This document shows positions 9,956 through 20,041 of a stretch of 64,000 bases of DNA, piece by piece. Below the pieces are notes generated by a model. That model had not been told where the DNA came from, made no database searches, and worked only from the letters and a program-made list of their open reading frames with translations. Position 1 is the stretch's first letter; every line of letters begins with the position of its first letter. This DNA is from Marsupella aquatica. Lineage: Eukaryota; Marchantiophyta. The stretch is taken from assembly GCA_973895155.1 (NCBI GenBank), contig OZ316891.1:14632001-14696000 (forward strand), given 5' to 3'. The position numbers and the translations under genes are program-made.

Positions 9956-11614
9956 ATGTTGGTGCTGTTCGAATCGCCTGCGGGCTTCGCCCTGTTCCAA
10001 GTGCTCGATGAGGGGAAGCTCGAGAAGGTGGACGACTTGTGGAAGGAGTTCGAGTCGCAGGAAGCGGCGAGGCAATTTGTGAAATTGAAGGCGTTCAGCA
10101 AATTCGCGAACACAGCAGAGGCTCTGGGAGCTGCCACCTCCATCGTAGATAGTAAGCTCAGCAAGGGGCTCAGGAAGTTCCTTAAAGCGAATTGCGAGGG
10201 AGAGACGTTGGCTCTGGCGGACTCCAAGCTGGGGAACATTATCAAGGAGAAGCTGGCGATTGATTGTGTCAACAACAGCACGGTTATGGAGCTGATGAGA
10301 GGGCTGCGTTCGTTGGCCGGAGAACTTATCACTGGTCTGGAAGGGTACCAGATGGCCCCCATGAGTTTAGGACTTTCTCACAGCCTCTCCAGGTACAAAC
10401 TCAAATTCAGCCCGGACAAAGTCGACACGATGATTGTGCAGGCTATCGGATTGTTGGATGACCTAGACAAGGAACTGAACACCTATGCAATGCGAGTTCG
10501 AGAGTGGTACGGGTGGCATTTTCCTGAGCTTTCGAAGATAATTCAGGACAACATTCAGTATGCGAAGGTCGTTAAGTTGACAGGTAGCAGGACCGAGGCT
10601 GCCAAGCTCGACTATTCAGCTTTTCTGGCGGAAGAGCTGGAGGTGGAAATGAAGGAGGCTGCAGTCATTTCAATGGGAACAGAAGTTAGTGATCATGACA
10701 TGCTCAACATCAAGTCCCTCTGCGATCAAGTAATTGCTTTGTCGGAGTACAGAATTCAGCTTTTTGATTACTTGCGAAGTAGAATGACAGCAATTGCTCC
10801 CAATCTGACAGTGCTGGTAGGCGAGCTCGTCGGAGCTCGTCTCATCGCACATGCCGGTAGTTTGATTAATCTTGCAAAGCATCCTGCTAGTACGGTGCAA
10901 ATTCTGGGTGCGGAAAAGGCGCTTTTCAGAGCTCTTAAGACGAAGCACGAAACCCCCAAGTATGGTCTTATATATCATGCTTCTTTAATAGGGCAGGCAG
11001 CTCCGAAGTTCAAGGGTAAGATTTCTCGCATCCTAGCTGCGAAGTCAGCATTGTCAATCCGACTGGATGCTCTCGGTGAAGGATCCGAAGCTACTATTGG
11101 CATTGAGAATAGGTTGAAGGTCGAGGCAAGATTAAGGCAACTGGAAGGAAGAACTCTCACGTCGATTAGCGGAGCAGGGAAGAGTAAAGCTAAGCTGAAC
11201 TCATACGACAAAGATAAGAAGAATGGATCGGACCTTGTCACAGCGGCCAAAACTTATAACCCAGCTGCAGACTCACTATTAGCGGCAGCGACAATAGTAG
11301 TGGAGGACGGACCACCCGCAAAGAAGCAAAAGAAGGTACGAGAAGTGGTGGAAGTAGAGGAAACCGCAGTAGAACCTGAGAAGAAAAAGAAGAAGAAAAA
11401 GGCTGCGGAGGTGGTGGCGATCGTGAAGGACGACGAGCAACAGGAGGTCGCAGTGGAGACTAAGCCTGTTGATGCTACTGTCTCGAAGAAGGATAAGAAG
11501 AGAAAGAAAGTCGAGTCCGTGGAGGTGACCGAGATAGAAAGCACAGAAGTAGTCGTAAACGGTAGCTCTGTAAAAAAGTCGAAAGTTAAGAAGGTGAAGG
11601 CATCAACAACGTAG
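9956..11614 (+). CDS. NOP58: Nucleolar protein NOP58 (NOP5), box C/D snoRNP core, intronless
   Basis: Core protein of box C/D snoRNPs that guide 2'-O-methylation and processing of pre-rRNA in the nucleolus; it binds NOP56, fibrillarin and the 15.5K protein. The start is ATG 9956 (MLVLFESPAGFALFQVLDEG), the family N-terminus; the frame is open for 23 codons upstream but without conserved sequence. The 552-residue product has the NOP5 N-terminal domain (about 2-65), a NOSIC/coiled-coil region (about 150-270), and the Nop RNA-binding domain (about 285-375) with VGARLIAHAGSLINLAKHPA and HETPKYGLIYHASLIGQAAP. HETPKYGLIYHA distinguishes NOP58 from NOP56. The tail (about 430-552) holds several KKxK clusters alternating with E/V-rich segments, the typical KKE/D tail. 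No intron interrupts the CDS, whereas the other confidently modelled host genes here are split. Confidence 0.95.
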   Translation: MLVLFESPAGFALFQVLDEGKLEKVDDLWKEFESQEAARQFVKLKAFSKFANTAEALGAATSIVDSKLSKGLRKFLKANCEGETLALADSKLGNIIKEKLAIDCVNNSTVMELMRGLRSLAGELITGLEGYQMAPMSLGLSHSLSRYKLKFSPDKVDTMIVQAIGLLDDLDKELNTYAMRVREWYGWHFPELSKIIQDNIQYAKVVKLTGSRTEAAKLDYSAFLAEELEVEMKEAAVISMGTEVSDHDMLNIKSLCDQVIALSEYRIQLFDYLRSRMTAIAPNLTVLVGELVGARLIAHAGSLINLAKHPASTVQILGAEKALFRALKTKHETPKYGLIYHASLIGQAAPKFKGKISRILAAKSALSIRLDALGEGSEATIGIENRLKVEARLRQLEGRTLTSISGAGKSKAKLNSYDKDKKNGSDLVTAAKTYNPAADSLLAAATIVVEDGPPAKKQKKVREVVEVEETAVEPEKKKKKKKAAEVVAIVKDDEQQEVAVETKPVDATVSKKDKKRKKVESVEVTEIESTEVVVNGSSVKKSKVKKVKASTT

Positions 11615-12640
11615 AGCTACACATGTTAGATGTGTTATTGAGGTAGTGTTTGTGCTAGGTTCTGCTCATGGAGCCTCTGAAAACGTGAGGACTCACAGTG
11701 GGGTGGGGAACTTTATTCTAGCGAGCTTTATAATTATAGTTGTATACAAAGGATGATCCCACGTTGCCGTTCGATTTAGATACAAATTGCTTGTACTTTT
11801 CTTCCTGTTTTAGCAACAGAACTAATTCTGTTGCATAATTTTGCCCACGAAAGATGGAGGCGGAATTCAAGCTTCCATGAAGATGTTCGTCCAGCATTGC
11901 GTATTTCTTTGTGAAACCCGTTTAGGTTTTCCACGTCACAGTGCGCTGTTTTAACTAGCAACAGAGTTCGGCCGATTCGTACGGGAATTTCTGCATGACA
12001 GACCCCCAGTCAAGCAAGCACTCTATGTTGAATAAACACGGCTCCTCTTCATAACCATTGTCCTCTGCAATCTTCCAGAATTTTTTTAGCAGCTAGCGCT
12101 TTAGGCAGGCAATCTTGGTATGCCGTTAATTTTTGTTGCTCCTATACAATAATGCCCATTGGTACTGCTGTTGTTCTCGTTGATAGATGTCTGCATTGCG
12201 TGCGTTAAGTTGATATCACCAGTTCATCACGTACAACTTGACACTAACCGGTTTATGGGCGTAACAGCATTTTGTCATTCCTTAATTCTCTTCACTTGAT
12301 TTCCGCCATCGTTTAGTCACTCATCTTCTCTCACTTTTCACCTTCAATGCAGGCAACCTCGGCTTCATACATGTGACGTGTACTTCGACCTTACTTGGGT
12401 TATGCCCCACACTCACTCGGAAGTGATAGACTTTCGTTAGGTGACGATACGAACCATGAATTCACATGTCCGACTCATTCTGGTCCATCTAGGTCACCGT
12501 GTATTGCTGTCTTTCCTGGTTTTCTGTGCTGTGAGCTGTACGTCAATCTTTCTCTAATTTCTTGGTCATCTCAGATGCAATCCTGGGAAGGTCAACAAAG
12601 GACGTGAGCGCCCATCGAGCTATGGATATTGTAAACTTCT
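11615..12640. other. 3' flank of NOP58 and spacer
   Basis: No second gene seen. The first few hundred bases are presumably 3' UTR. No coding segment is convincing. Confidence 0.4.
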
Positions 12641-12644
12641 GTTG

Positions 12645-12960
12645 CCAGGGCGTTGTGGGCTTTGAGCTCAAAAAATGAGGGCTGTGGCCCATATTTTGAG
12701 GGGCAATTATTTCCCTTAAGGCCCTGGTAACAAGGTGACACAATACTTTAATCCCTTCAAGATGCTCGAATGCCCAAATAGAAGGCTGTAGCTCAAGTTT
12801 CGAGGGGCTATCATAGCCCTTAATGCACTGGTAACAAGGAGTTCAAAACACTCTAATCCCTGAAAGATGCTCAAACGCCCAGCTTTAACCCAAGTTTTGA
12901 GGGGCTACTATTGCGCCGATAACAAGGAGTTAAAGGAGTCTAATCCCTGAAAGATTTTGC
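12645..12960. repeat. Tandem repeat, about 100-bp unit, three copies
   Basis: GAGGGGC occurs at 12699, 12802 and 12899 in equivalent positions. The unit contains GCTCAAGTTTTGAGGGGCTA, GCACTGGTAACAAGGAGTT and CTAATCCCTGAAAGATGCTC. A single diverged copy lies near 1830-1890, so the family is dispersed. Confidence 0.75.
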
Positions 12961-13895
12961 TCTCTTACTATGTTGACTGTGTTTCTCCTTTCCTCACACT
13001 TCAAACTTAAACCCAAATTTCATCCAATTTTAGATTTTAGGTTAACCAAGAGACAAGTCCTGGACAAACTTTAAATTGCACCTTGGTAACAAAAAGTTAA
13101 ACCACAGCTGCCCCTATAAAGGGCTACGGGTAACCCGTAGCTCCTGTAGCTCTCATTGTAAAGAGTACAGGTTTAGGAATGGGCTATAAGCTCCACAAAA
13201 GGTGTTGACTGCAAAACCTTTTTTTGGCAAATGCTCCACAAAAGGTGTTAGTGTTCCACCTTTTATGGTGACTAGTGAGACATGGAATGAGGCTTTTATA
13301 GTGGCAGGTGTGGTTTTAAGCGTTCCACTACCTGAAATATTTTCCACTCATGATTAAAAACTGATTGCTTTATAACACAGAAAAAGTCATAACAAATGGC
13401 CAAGATGCCTATTTGTATCCCAAAAGCAATTTGTAAAAACTACTACAATAGGTACACTAAAGAAAGGACAAGAAAGAGTTTGTGAGGAAGCCTAATTGAG
13501 CCAGCTTGACAGATGACTGGAGACCTGAAAAAGAAAATGATGCTTGGATCATAGCAACCAGCCTTGACCTGAAAAACAAAATGAAGCTCTCGCAGATCCC
13601 CACATCTGATAAGATGCTCAGACAGGCCATTGCAACTTCTATCGACTAAACTAGACAGACAATTGAAACTCGTATAGGATGCTTTGACATGTTATTCCTT
13701 TACTCTGATCACTCTATACTATTAATTGCAAAGCACAACACTCTAGTTGGGGGCTAGTCTATGCAGGACACTCTGGCAGACCCTTTCACCTTTATTGAAG
13801 TGTGAAGGACTGGCCGATGTTTTGTTTTTAGTTATAAATGCTCACCCCATTTCAACTTATATAGTTTGCTTGAAAAAAATTGCTTAAGGGCAAAT
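12961..13895. other. Intergenic, no gene seen
   Basis: AT-rich spacer. A short echo of the upstream repeat (TTGGTAACAAAAAGTTAAA) is at about 13083. No conserved ORF. Confidence 0.4.
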
Positions 13896-13900
13896 ATATA

Positions 13901-14037
13901 TTGCTTACCCTTTCACATTTGGCCTCAAGCAATCTTAAGTAATCAATATTTGGCCTTAAGCAATCTTAAGCAATCAATATTTGGCCTTAGGCAATCTTTA
14001 GCAATCAATGTTTCGCCAAATGTGAAGGGGTAAGCAA
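13901..14037. mobile_element. Foldback MITE-like element with internal 31-bp triplication
   Basis: Terminal inverted repeats of 23 bp match at 22 of 23 positions. The left end begins TTGCTTACCC and ends CATTTGGC (13901-13923); the right end begins GCCAAATG and ends GTAAGCAA (14015-14037). Between them three tandem 31-bp units (13921-13951, 13952-13982, 13983-14013) carry GGCCTTAAGCAATCTTAAGC and AATCAATATTT. No clear target-site duplication was found. Confidence 0.7.
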
Positions 14038-14299
14038 AGGCTCAATTCTTGAGAAACCCAACATATTTACCTATAAAATTCTTTACAGTGTAACATCTTG
14101 TCAAATCTTAGAATAACTGTAGATCTTGAGGGGCAGCTATTAGAAGTTGGTAAATGTGACACCCCCTCCTTTGGGCCAATTTACTCGATTTTTATCCTTA
14201 TGTTCCCTTTGTATCATTCTGGTGAAACTTCACTATGGCTGGCTGGCTTTCAAGGTGGTCCAAACACTTCACATCAGCATTTACTTGGGCCCACTACCT

Positions 14300-14644
14300 T
14301 GTTAGATATTGCTCTAGTCTTGTGACTCATGAGCTAATCACAGTTAGTCTAACTCGGGTTAGGACTTAGCTAATGTTAGCGGTAGTGCTGTTGTGCATAT
14401 AGCCAGGGCTGATGCCAGACCCTGGTGGAACTTAGGCTCATTGTTACGGAGCTAGTTGAGAGATAGGGAGAGCTTGTGTTGTGGATGCTTGGTATGGCCG
14501 ATCAGCCTAGAGTGCAGTAAAGCTCTTATGTGTTCCCGTGGACGTAGCCTCATGTGGAGGTGAACCACGTATCTCTCTGTGTCGACTCTTGTGCGTTGGA
14601 TGGATTCATGGGCTTGCCGTTGCGAATGTCGTCTTTGCTCAACA
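14300..14644 (+). repeat. 5' LTR of the copia element
   Basis: 345 bp, begins TGTTAGATATTGCTCTAG and ends GTCTTTGCTCAACA. It matches the 3' LTR except for four transitions. Confidence 0.95.
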
Positions 14645-14646
14645 AG

Positions 14647-14658
14647 TGGTATCAGAGC
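14647..14658 (+). other. Primer binding site, tRNA-iMet type
   Basis: TGGTATCAGAGC lies two bases after the 5' LTR. This is the standard copia PBS, complementary to the 3' end of plant initiator tRNA-Met. Confidence 0.9.
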
Positions 14659-17052
14659 GATGAATACATTTCCGGTGAATTTGGAACGTATTGTAAGGAG
14701 CAGGGGATTACCCACCATCTCACAACAAGCTATACTCCTCAGCAGAATGGTGTTTCTGAGAGACTCAACCGAACACTATTGGACCGCTCGAGGAGTATGT
14801 TGAGTCAATCATGCTTACCACATGAGTTTTGGGCTGAAGCTGTTAACACTGCAGCTTATTTGGTAAATTTTTCTCCATCCAGTTCTATTGGATTCGAGAC
14901 GCCATATGAAATGAGGTACGGGCGTCCAGCAGATTATTCACATCTGAGGATTTTTGGATGTGATGCTTATGTGCTTACACCTTCCCAGCTTCGATCCAAG
15001 CTGGAGTCCAAGTCGAAGAAGTGCATTTTCCTTGGCTATCAGAAAGGTGTGAAGGGTTATAGGTTATGGGATCCAGTAACCTGTAAACTAATTGTCAGTA
15101 GAGATGTGTCCTTTAATGAGTCCAGATCATCAAAGGAGGGGGAGAGTTCTCAGGACTTCCATACTGACAAGGGGAAATCTCCCATCCCGGACCCGATTGA
15201 GGGGGAGATTAGTCATGATGCTAATCATGACAGGAGAGATGGAGAAGCTCCGGGCTTGGAGCTGGTTCCTGTGATGGAACAAGAGGAGCAGATTGTTGCT
15301 AGGGTACCTCAAATTCAACCAGCAACAGCAGCAGATCAGCCTGAGTCATCTACTAGAAGAACTTCTAGTCATTCTACTAGAGCTCCTACCAGGTATGGTC
15401 AATAGGCAGACTCATCTAAGCTAGATGATATTGACATTGCACCTGATGATGATGACATAGCTTTGATCTTGGAAGAAGGAGAGCCTTCTTCGTACAGTGA
15501 GGCTTGTGCTTCAGAGCAAAAGCATGAGTGGAATGCAACAATGCAGAGGGAGTTGCAATCTTTGAGTGACAACAAGACATGGGAGCTGGTGGAGCTTCCA
15601 AGAGGTCAGCAAGTGGTGGACAGCAAGTGGATTTACAAGTTGAAAGACAGTCCTTCAGAGGGTGGAGATAAGATCTACAAGGCAAGGCTTGTTGCCAAGG
15701 GGTTCACTCAGGAGAAAGGAGTGGATTACAATGAGGTCTTTTCACCGGTGGCTAAGTATTCCACAATTCGGATCTTGTGTCAGCTTGTTGTGTTTTTTAA
15801 TCTGGTGATGGATCAGATGGATGTTGTTACTGCTTTTCTTTATGGCAACTTGGAAGAGATGATCTTCATGAGACAACCGCTAGGCTTTATGAAGAAAGGC
15901 CAAGAGAACTTAGTTTGCAGATTGCTCAAGTCCTTGTATGGATTGAAGCAGTCTCCCAGACAGTGAAACAAGCGGTTTGATGATTTCATGCTTGCTCAAG
16001 ATTTTACAAGGATGGTGTATGATCCTTGTGTGTATACGAAATCAATCAAGAATGATGTATTTGGTTTCATCATTCTGGTGATCTATGTGGATGACATGCT
16101 AATTGTGGCTAAAGATCAATCTGAGGTTGACAGTCTCAAGGCGAAATTGAGTGCTGAATTCAGGATGAAGGATCTTGGTAAGGCCAAGAGGATCTTAGGG
16201 ATGGAGATTTTTAGGAACTCTGATACTGGACAGTTGTGCTTGAGTCAAGGCCAGTATGCGAGGAAAGTACTTGCACGATTCAACATGGAAAACTGTAAGC
16301 CAGTGAGTATTCCTTTAGCTTCACATTTCAAGTTATCATCGGCTTTCTCTCCTACGGATGCTGTGGAGAAAGGTTTGATGGCTAAGATTCCTTATGAGAA
16401 GGCAGTAGGCAGTCTGATGTATTTGATGACTTGTACTAGGCCTGACTTAGCCCTAGCGATGGGCAAGGTTAGCAGATTCATGTCAAATCCAGGGAAGGTA
16501 CATTGGAAAGCTGTGAAGTGGATTCTCAAGTATCTGAAGGGTACACAGGACTATGGATTACTATTTGATAATAGATCAGATAGAACGTTAGTTGGCTATG
16601 TAGATTCTGACTATGGAGGCTGTCTGGATACAAGGAGGTCTATAATTGGGTTTATATACACTCTTGGAGGAGGATGTATCAGTTGGAAATCTACCTTGCA
16701 GAAGTGCATATCTCAGTCTACTACAGAAGCAGAGTATGTTGCAGCAGCAGAAGCAGCAAAGGAAGCAATTTGGTTGGATAAGTTGATCGCGGAGATGGGT
16801 TTAGAGCATGGAAAAATGACTCTAAATTGTGATAGTCAGAGTGCTCTTCACTTGGCTGCTAACCAGGTGATGGATAGCAGGGTGAAGCACATTGATATCA
16901 GGTACCATTTTATCAGGCAAGCAGTGTCTGATAAAACTTTTGAGCTAGTCAAGATTGATGGAAAGCTCAATCCCGCTGATGCCTTTACCAAAGTGATTCC
17001 TTTGGAGAGTTTCTCAAGACACCGTGCTACTTTGCAGGTTTTGCAGTTGTAG
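14659..17052 (+). pseudogene. pol: Truncated copia pol (integrase tail, RT, RNase H), two stops
   Basis: One reading frame runs from just after the PBS to the TAG at 17050-17052, interrupted by TAG at 15403-15405 and TGA at 15964-15966. The frame is the same throughout. In order: integrase C-half (YTPQQNGVSERLNRTL keeps the final Glu of the D,D,E triad, but both Asp residues are deleted); linker; copia RT with TWELVELPRGQQVVDSKWIYK, YKARLVAKGFTQ and the catalytic YVDDM at about 16087; then RNase H with CDSQSALHLAANQ and VKHIDIRYHFIRQAV. The second stop falls in the SLYGLKQSPRQ motif region, where a Trp normally follows. The junction PBS/integrase is direct, so about 2 kb was lost. Confidence 0.9.
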
Positions 17053-17259
17053 TGCAAGTAGAGTTATTTAACAATGTGTGACTATTTGTATATGGATTAC
17101 TCATTCCTGTTTGGCTACGGCTTAGTTCTAGTTAACCCTTAGTTAACCCTTGTGGTTTTTAGGGGGAGAACTGGTTTGGTGATTGTCTAGAACTTCCCGC
17201 TGAGGATTCCATATGGTAGCATTTAGTCTAGTCCCCAAGACAAGAGTCAAGGGGGAGTT

Positions 17260-17604
17260 TGTTAGATATTGCTCTAGTCTTGTGACTCATGAGCTAATCA
17301 CAGTTAGTCTAACTCGGGTTAGGACTTAGCTAATGTTAGCGGTAGTGCTGTTGTGCATATAGCCAGGGCTGATGCCAGACCCTGGTGGAACTTAGGCTCA
17401 TTGTTACGAAGCTAGTTGAGAGATAGGGAGAGCTTGTGCTGTGGATGCTTGGTATGGCCGATCGGCCTAGAGTGCAGTAAAGCTCTTATGTGTTCCCGTG
17501 GACGTAGCCTCATGTGGAGGTGAACCACGTATCTCTCTGTGTCGACTCTTGTGCGTTGGATAGATTCATGGGCTTGCCGTTGCGAATGTCGTCTTTGCTC
17601 AACA
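17260..17604 (+). repeat. 3' LTR of the copia element
   Basis: 345 bp, begins TGTTAG directly after the purine-rich GTCAAGGGGGAGTT and ends CAACA followed by the TACCT duplication. Confidence 0.95.
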
Positions 17605-17734
17605 TACCTAGGATTGGTAGACACCCTATCTGAACTTTCCAACTTCTTGTACAGCCACCTGCACCCGTTTCAACTGATTACACGGTCATGGTTTAATCTT
17701 GCAGGGAATGCAGAGCATGGTCCCCACTTCTTGT

Positions 17735-18530
17735 AAAGGCCCCCACTTCTTGTAAAGGCCACCCTGAAATTCATTTGACCATGACTTGTACTAAAAACTA
17801 AACTTAAACAGTATTGTGTTAGATTGGATATATAATCCGTACAACAACCCATTGCTCTTCAAGTTCATGCTACTCTTCAGCAGACTCACATTGTGCATAA
17901 GGCCAGACGGTTACATCAGACCCTTTTTGAACTCACTGAACTGACTGCTAGGGTTTCTAGGGCTTCTATCGGCACTAGTCACACATAGCTGAGGTCTTTG
18001 TTGTTGGAGCCCTGTTCACTCCAGTGTTGAGGCCCCCGTTTGCCTGCGGGTGGTGTCTTGTTTGCCTGCGGGTGGTGCCTTGTTTGCCTATTGTGTAACT
18101 TAGAGTTTTTGCTTTCTCCCCCCTTGGCCCTTCTTTAGGAGGTGACCTTGTGTACTGTTGGGGTGGTTTTTGGCGTTTAGTCGCCGTTTGGGTTGTGTGT
18201 GGCCCTCTATGTGGTTTGTTATCTGCCTCGCTGGTCTTCAGCACGGTGGCTTCTCTAATAACCATGTATTTTCACCCCCAAAAAAACAAAACAAAACAAC
18301 CAAACCCATAAACCTTTGGAGATGCTCTTAGTATCCACCTAAAACACTAATCAAATCACCCTGAAAAGATTCAAATCACCCAGACCTTGTAATGCCACCC
18401 TGAGTTTCATTTGACCATGACTCCTACTTACACTAATCTAACAAAGGGTGTCCTGTCAGACTGGGTACTTACTCCTTAGAGCAACAAAACCTGCAGTAAC
18501 CTTTGGAAATGCTCTTAATGTCTACATAAC
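17735..18530. repeat. Dispersed duplications in spacer
   Basis: CCCCCACTTCTTGTAAAGGC is duplicated head to tail near 17729-17760. The phrase TTCATTTGACCATGACT occurs at about 17772 and 18407, and AACCTTTGGAGATGCTCTTA at about 18311 and 18499 with changes. No gene is seen. Confidence 0.55.
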
Positions 18531-18769
18531 TAATCGTGATGAGAAGCCACATTTAGGGTCTAGGTTTTAGAGTGAAGCCAGTAGATCGTGACTCTAGGTC
18601 CCACCCAAATTTATGTGCATCTAAAGAAGGGAAAAAAATCATGTATGTCAAAATGATAATATGGATGATCATTTTTGTCACCGTCTCTATTAATATTAAT
18701 ATTAATATATAAAGAATGGGTATTCAGCTCATCTTGGTCAAATACTCATCAAATCGCCATTAAAGTGCA

Positions 18770-19060
18770 GGATGCGGATGCAGGGCATGCGGACCTCTCT
18801 ATGAGGTACAGGGCAACCTTATGTTGGTCTGCATATGCGGGGACAAATGGGCTCCTCTCTATGAGGTATAGGGCAACCATGTGTCGCTCTGCATATACGG
18901 GGAGAAATGCTTGTGGGGAGAAATGCGGGGAGAAATACGGGAGACCATATAATCGTAAAGGATCTGCTTGTGGGGAGAAATACGGGAGACCATATAATCG
19001 TAAACGATATTGTGGGGAGAAAAGTGGGGAGAAGTACAGGAGACCATATAATTAGTAAAG
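18770..19060. repeat. Two adjacent short tandem repeats
   Basis: A 60-bp unit with CCTCTCTATGAGGTACAGGG and a CTGCATATGCGGGGA-like end occurs at 18794 and 18854. It is followed by about three copies of a unit with GTGGGGAGAAATACGGGAGA and CCATATAATCGTAAA (about 18910-19050). Short ORFs here are repeat translations. Confidence 0.75.
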
Positions 19061-19716
19061 GGTGCCAGATGTTTTTGATACTACTGTAGTTTCAGGTTCT
19101 GAGTTCACTTTATGATTGGCACTGAAAGCTTACAAATGAGTGAGATGAAGGGATTCGCTTGTTTGTTTGTATATTCAAATTTAAAGCGTCACTGACGGTA
19201 GTGCTGTAGTTAAGAAGGTTCGAAATGTCTCCAATTCTGATGACTGTTTGGTTGCACGACGTCCATGTGAAGGTGTTCACAATTCTCCGCAATTCGAATG
19301 TGCACAGTATTCCGGAGAGTAAGAATTGTTGACAGTCCTGCAAAGGAAAGTTTATCAAATAAGCACTTCTTCAACAGACTTCTCAAACTTGCGACAAGAT
19401 TGAACGATGTCAGGTATGCAATCATCCATCTTCGTTTTCTCGCGTGTATTGTACCCTCTTCTGTGTCTCAACTGTAACCCTTCCATTCTTCCTCTGCTGT
19501 GTTGCTAGCTCCGGCATCATTTTGTTCAATCTTCTTCGCTCATGAGTGGGCGCGCCGTATTCGGTCTACCATAATTTCTTGTTCCTGAGGAAACGTGAAA
19601 TCTCTTCAGTTCATTAGTATTTTCAGTCGATCAAGATTTGCTTCGATAAGAATTATGTCCCTGTATCCTTATCCTTGATTCTTCTCACCGTGCTTGCTGC
19701 TCATTTCCAAAAATGC

Positions 19717-19718
<2 letters not shown>

Positions 19719-19767
<49 letters not shown>
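19719..19767. repeat. (CT)n microsatellite
   Basis: About 24 uninterrupted TC dinucleotides roughly 275 bp upstream of the TFIIIC start codon. Pyrimidine microsatellites are common in plant 5' flanks and UTRs. Confidence 0.9.
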
Positions 19768-19768
<1 letters not shown>

Positions 19769-20041
19769 ACATCTTCGCAAAGTTTTAAAGACGATGTTCA
19801 AGGGCTCGACTCACCAGCATTACAGTGCAGCACACTGCACAGGAATTGGTTTGGACTTCCGTGGGCTAGGCGCCTGGAAATTAAGCTCTCGGATGTTACC
19901 TTGAGCCGGGAATACCCTGGCTGGCTATCGACGATCCTAACTTCGGGCTCTGCATAGATAGGGTGACTCCTTCCAAGGCTGATGTTGTGTACGTAGTATA
20001 TGTGATCTGTTTCGAGTTAGTTGCTTCTGTTTCAACCAGCC

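Larger units (their letters stand above)
14300..17604 (+). mobile_element. Internally deleted Ty1/copia LTR retrotransposon
   Basis: A 3305-bp element with 345-bp LTRs (14300-14644 and 17260-17604) that start TGTTAG and end CAACA. Flanking target-site duplication is TACCT (14295-14299 and 17605-17609). The LTRs differ at only four positions, all transitions, so insertion was fairly recent. The PBS TGGTATCAGAGC (14647-14658) matches the initiator-tRNA-Met type, and the polypurine tract AAGGGGGAG is at about 17249-17257. Gag, protease and most of integrase are missing; what remains is the integrase tail, reverse transcriptase and RNase H. It cannot be autonomous. Confidence 0.95.

Noticed and set aside
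9841-10362. 173-codon minus-strand ORF opposite NOP58
   Set aside because: Complete overlap with a secure NOP58 CDS; a shadow frame.
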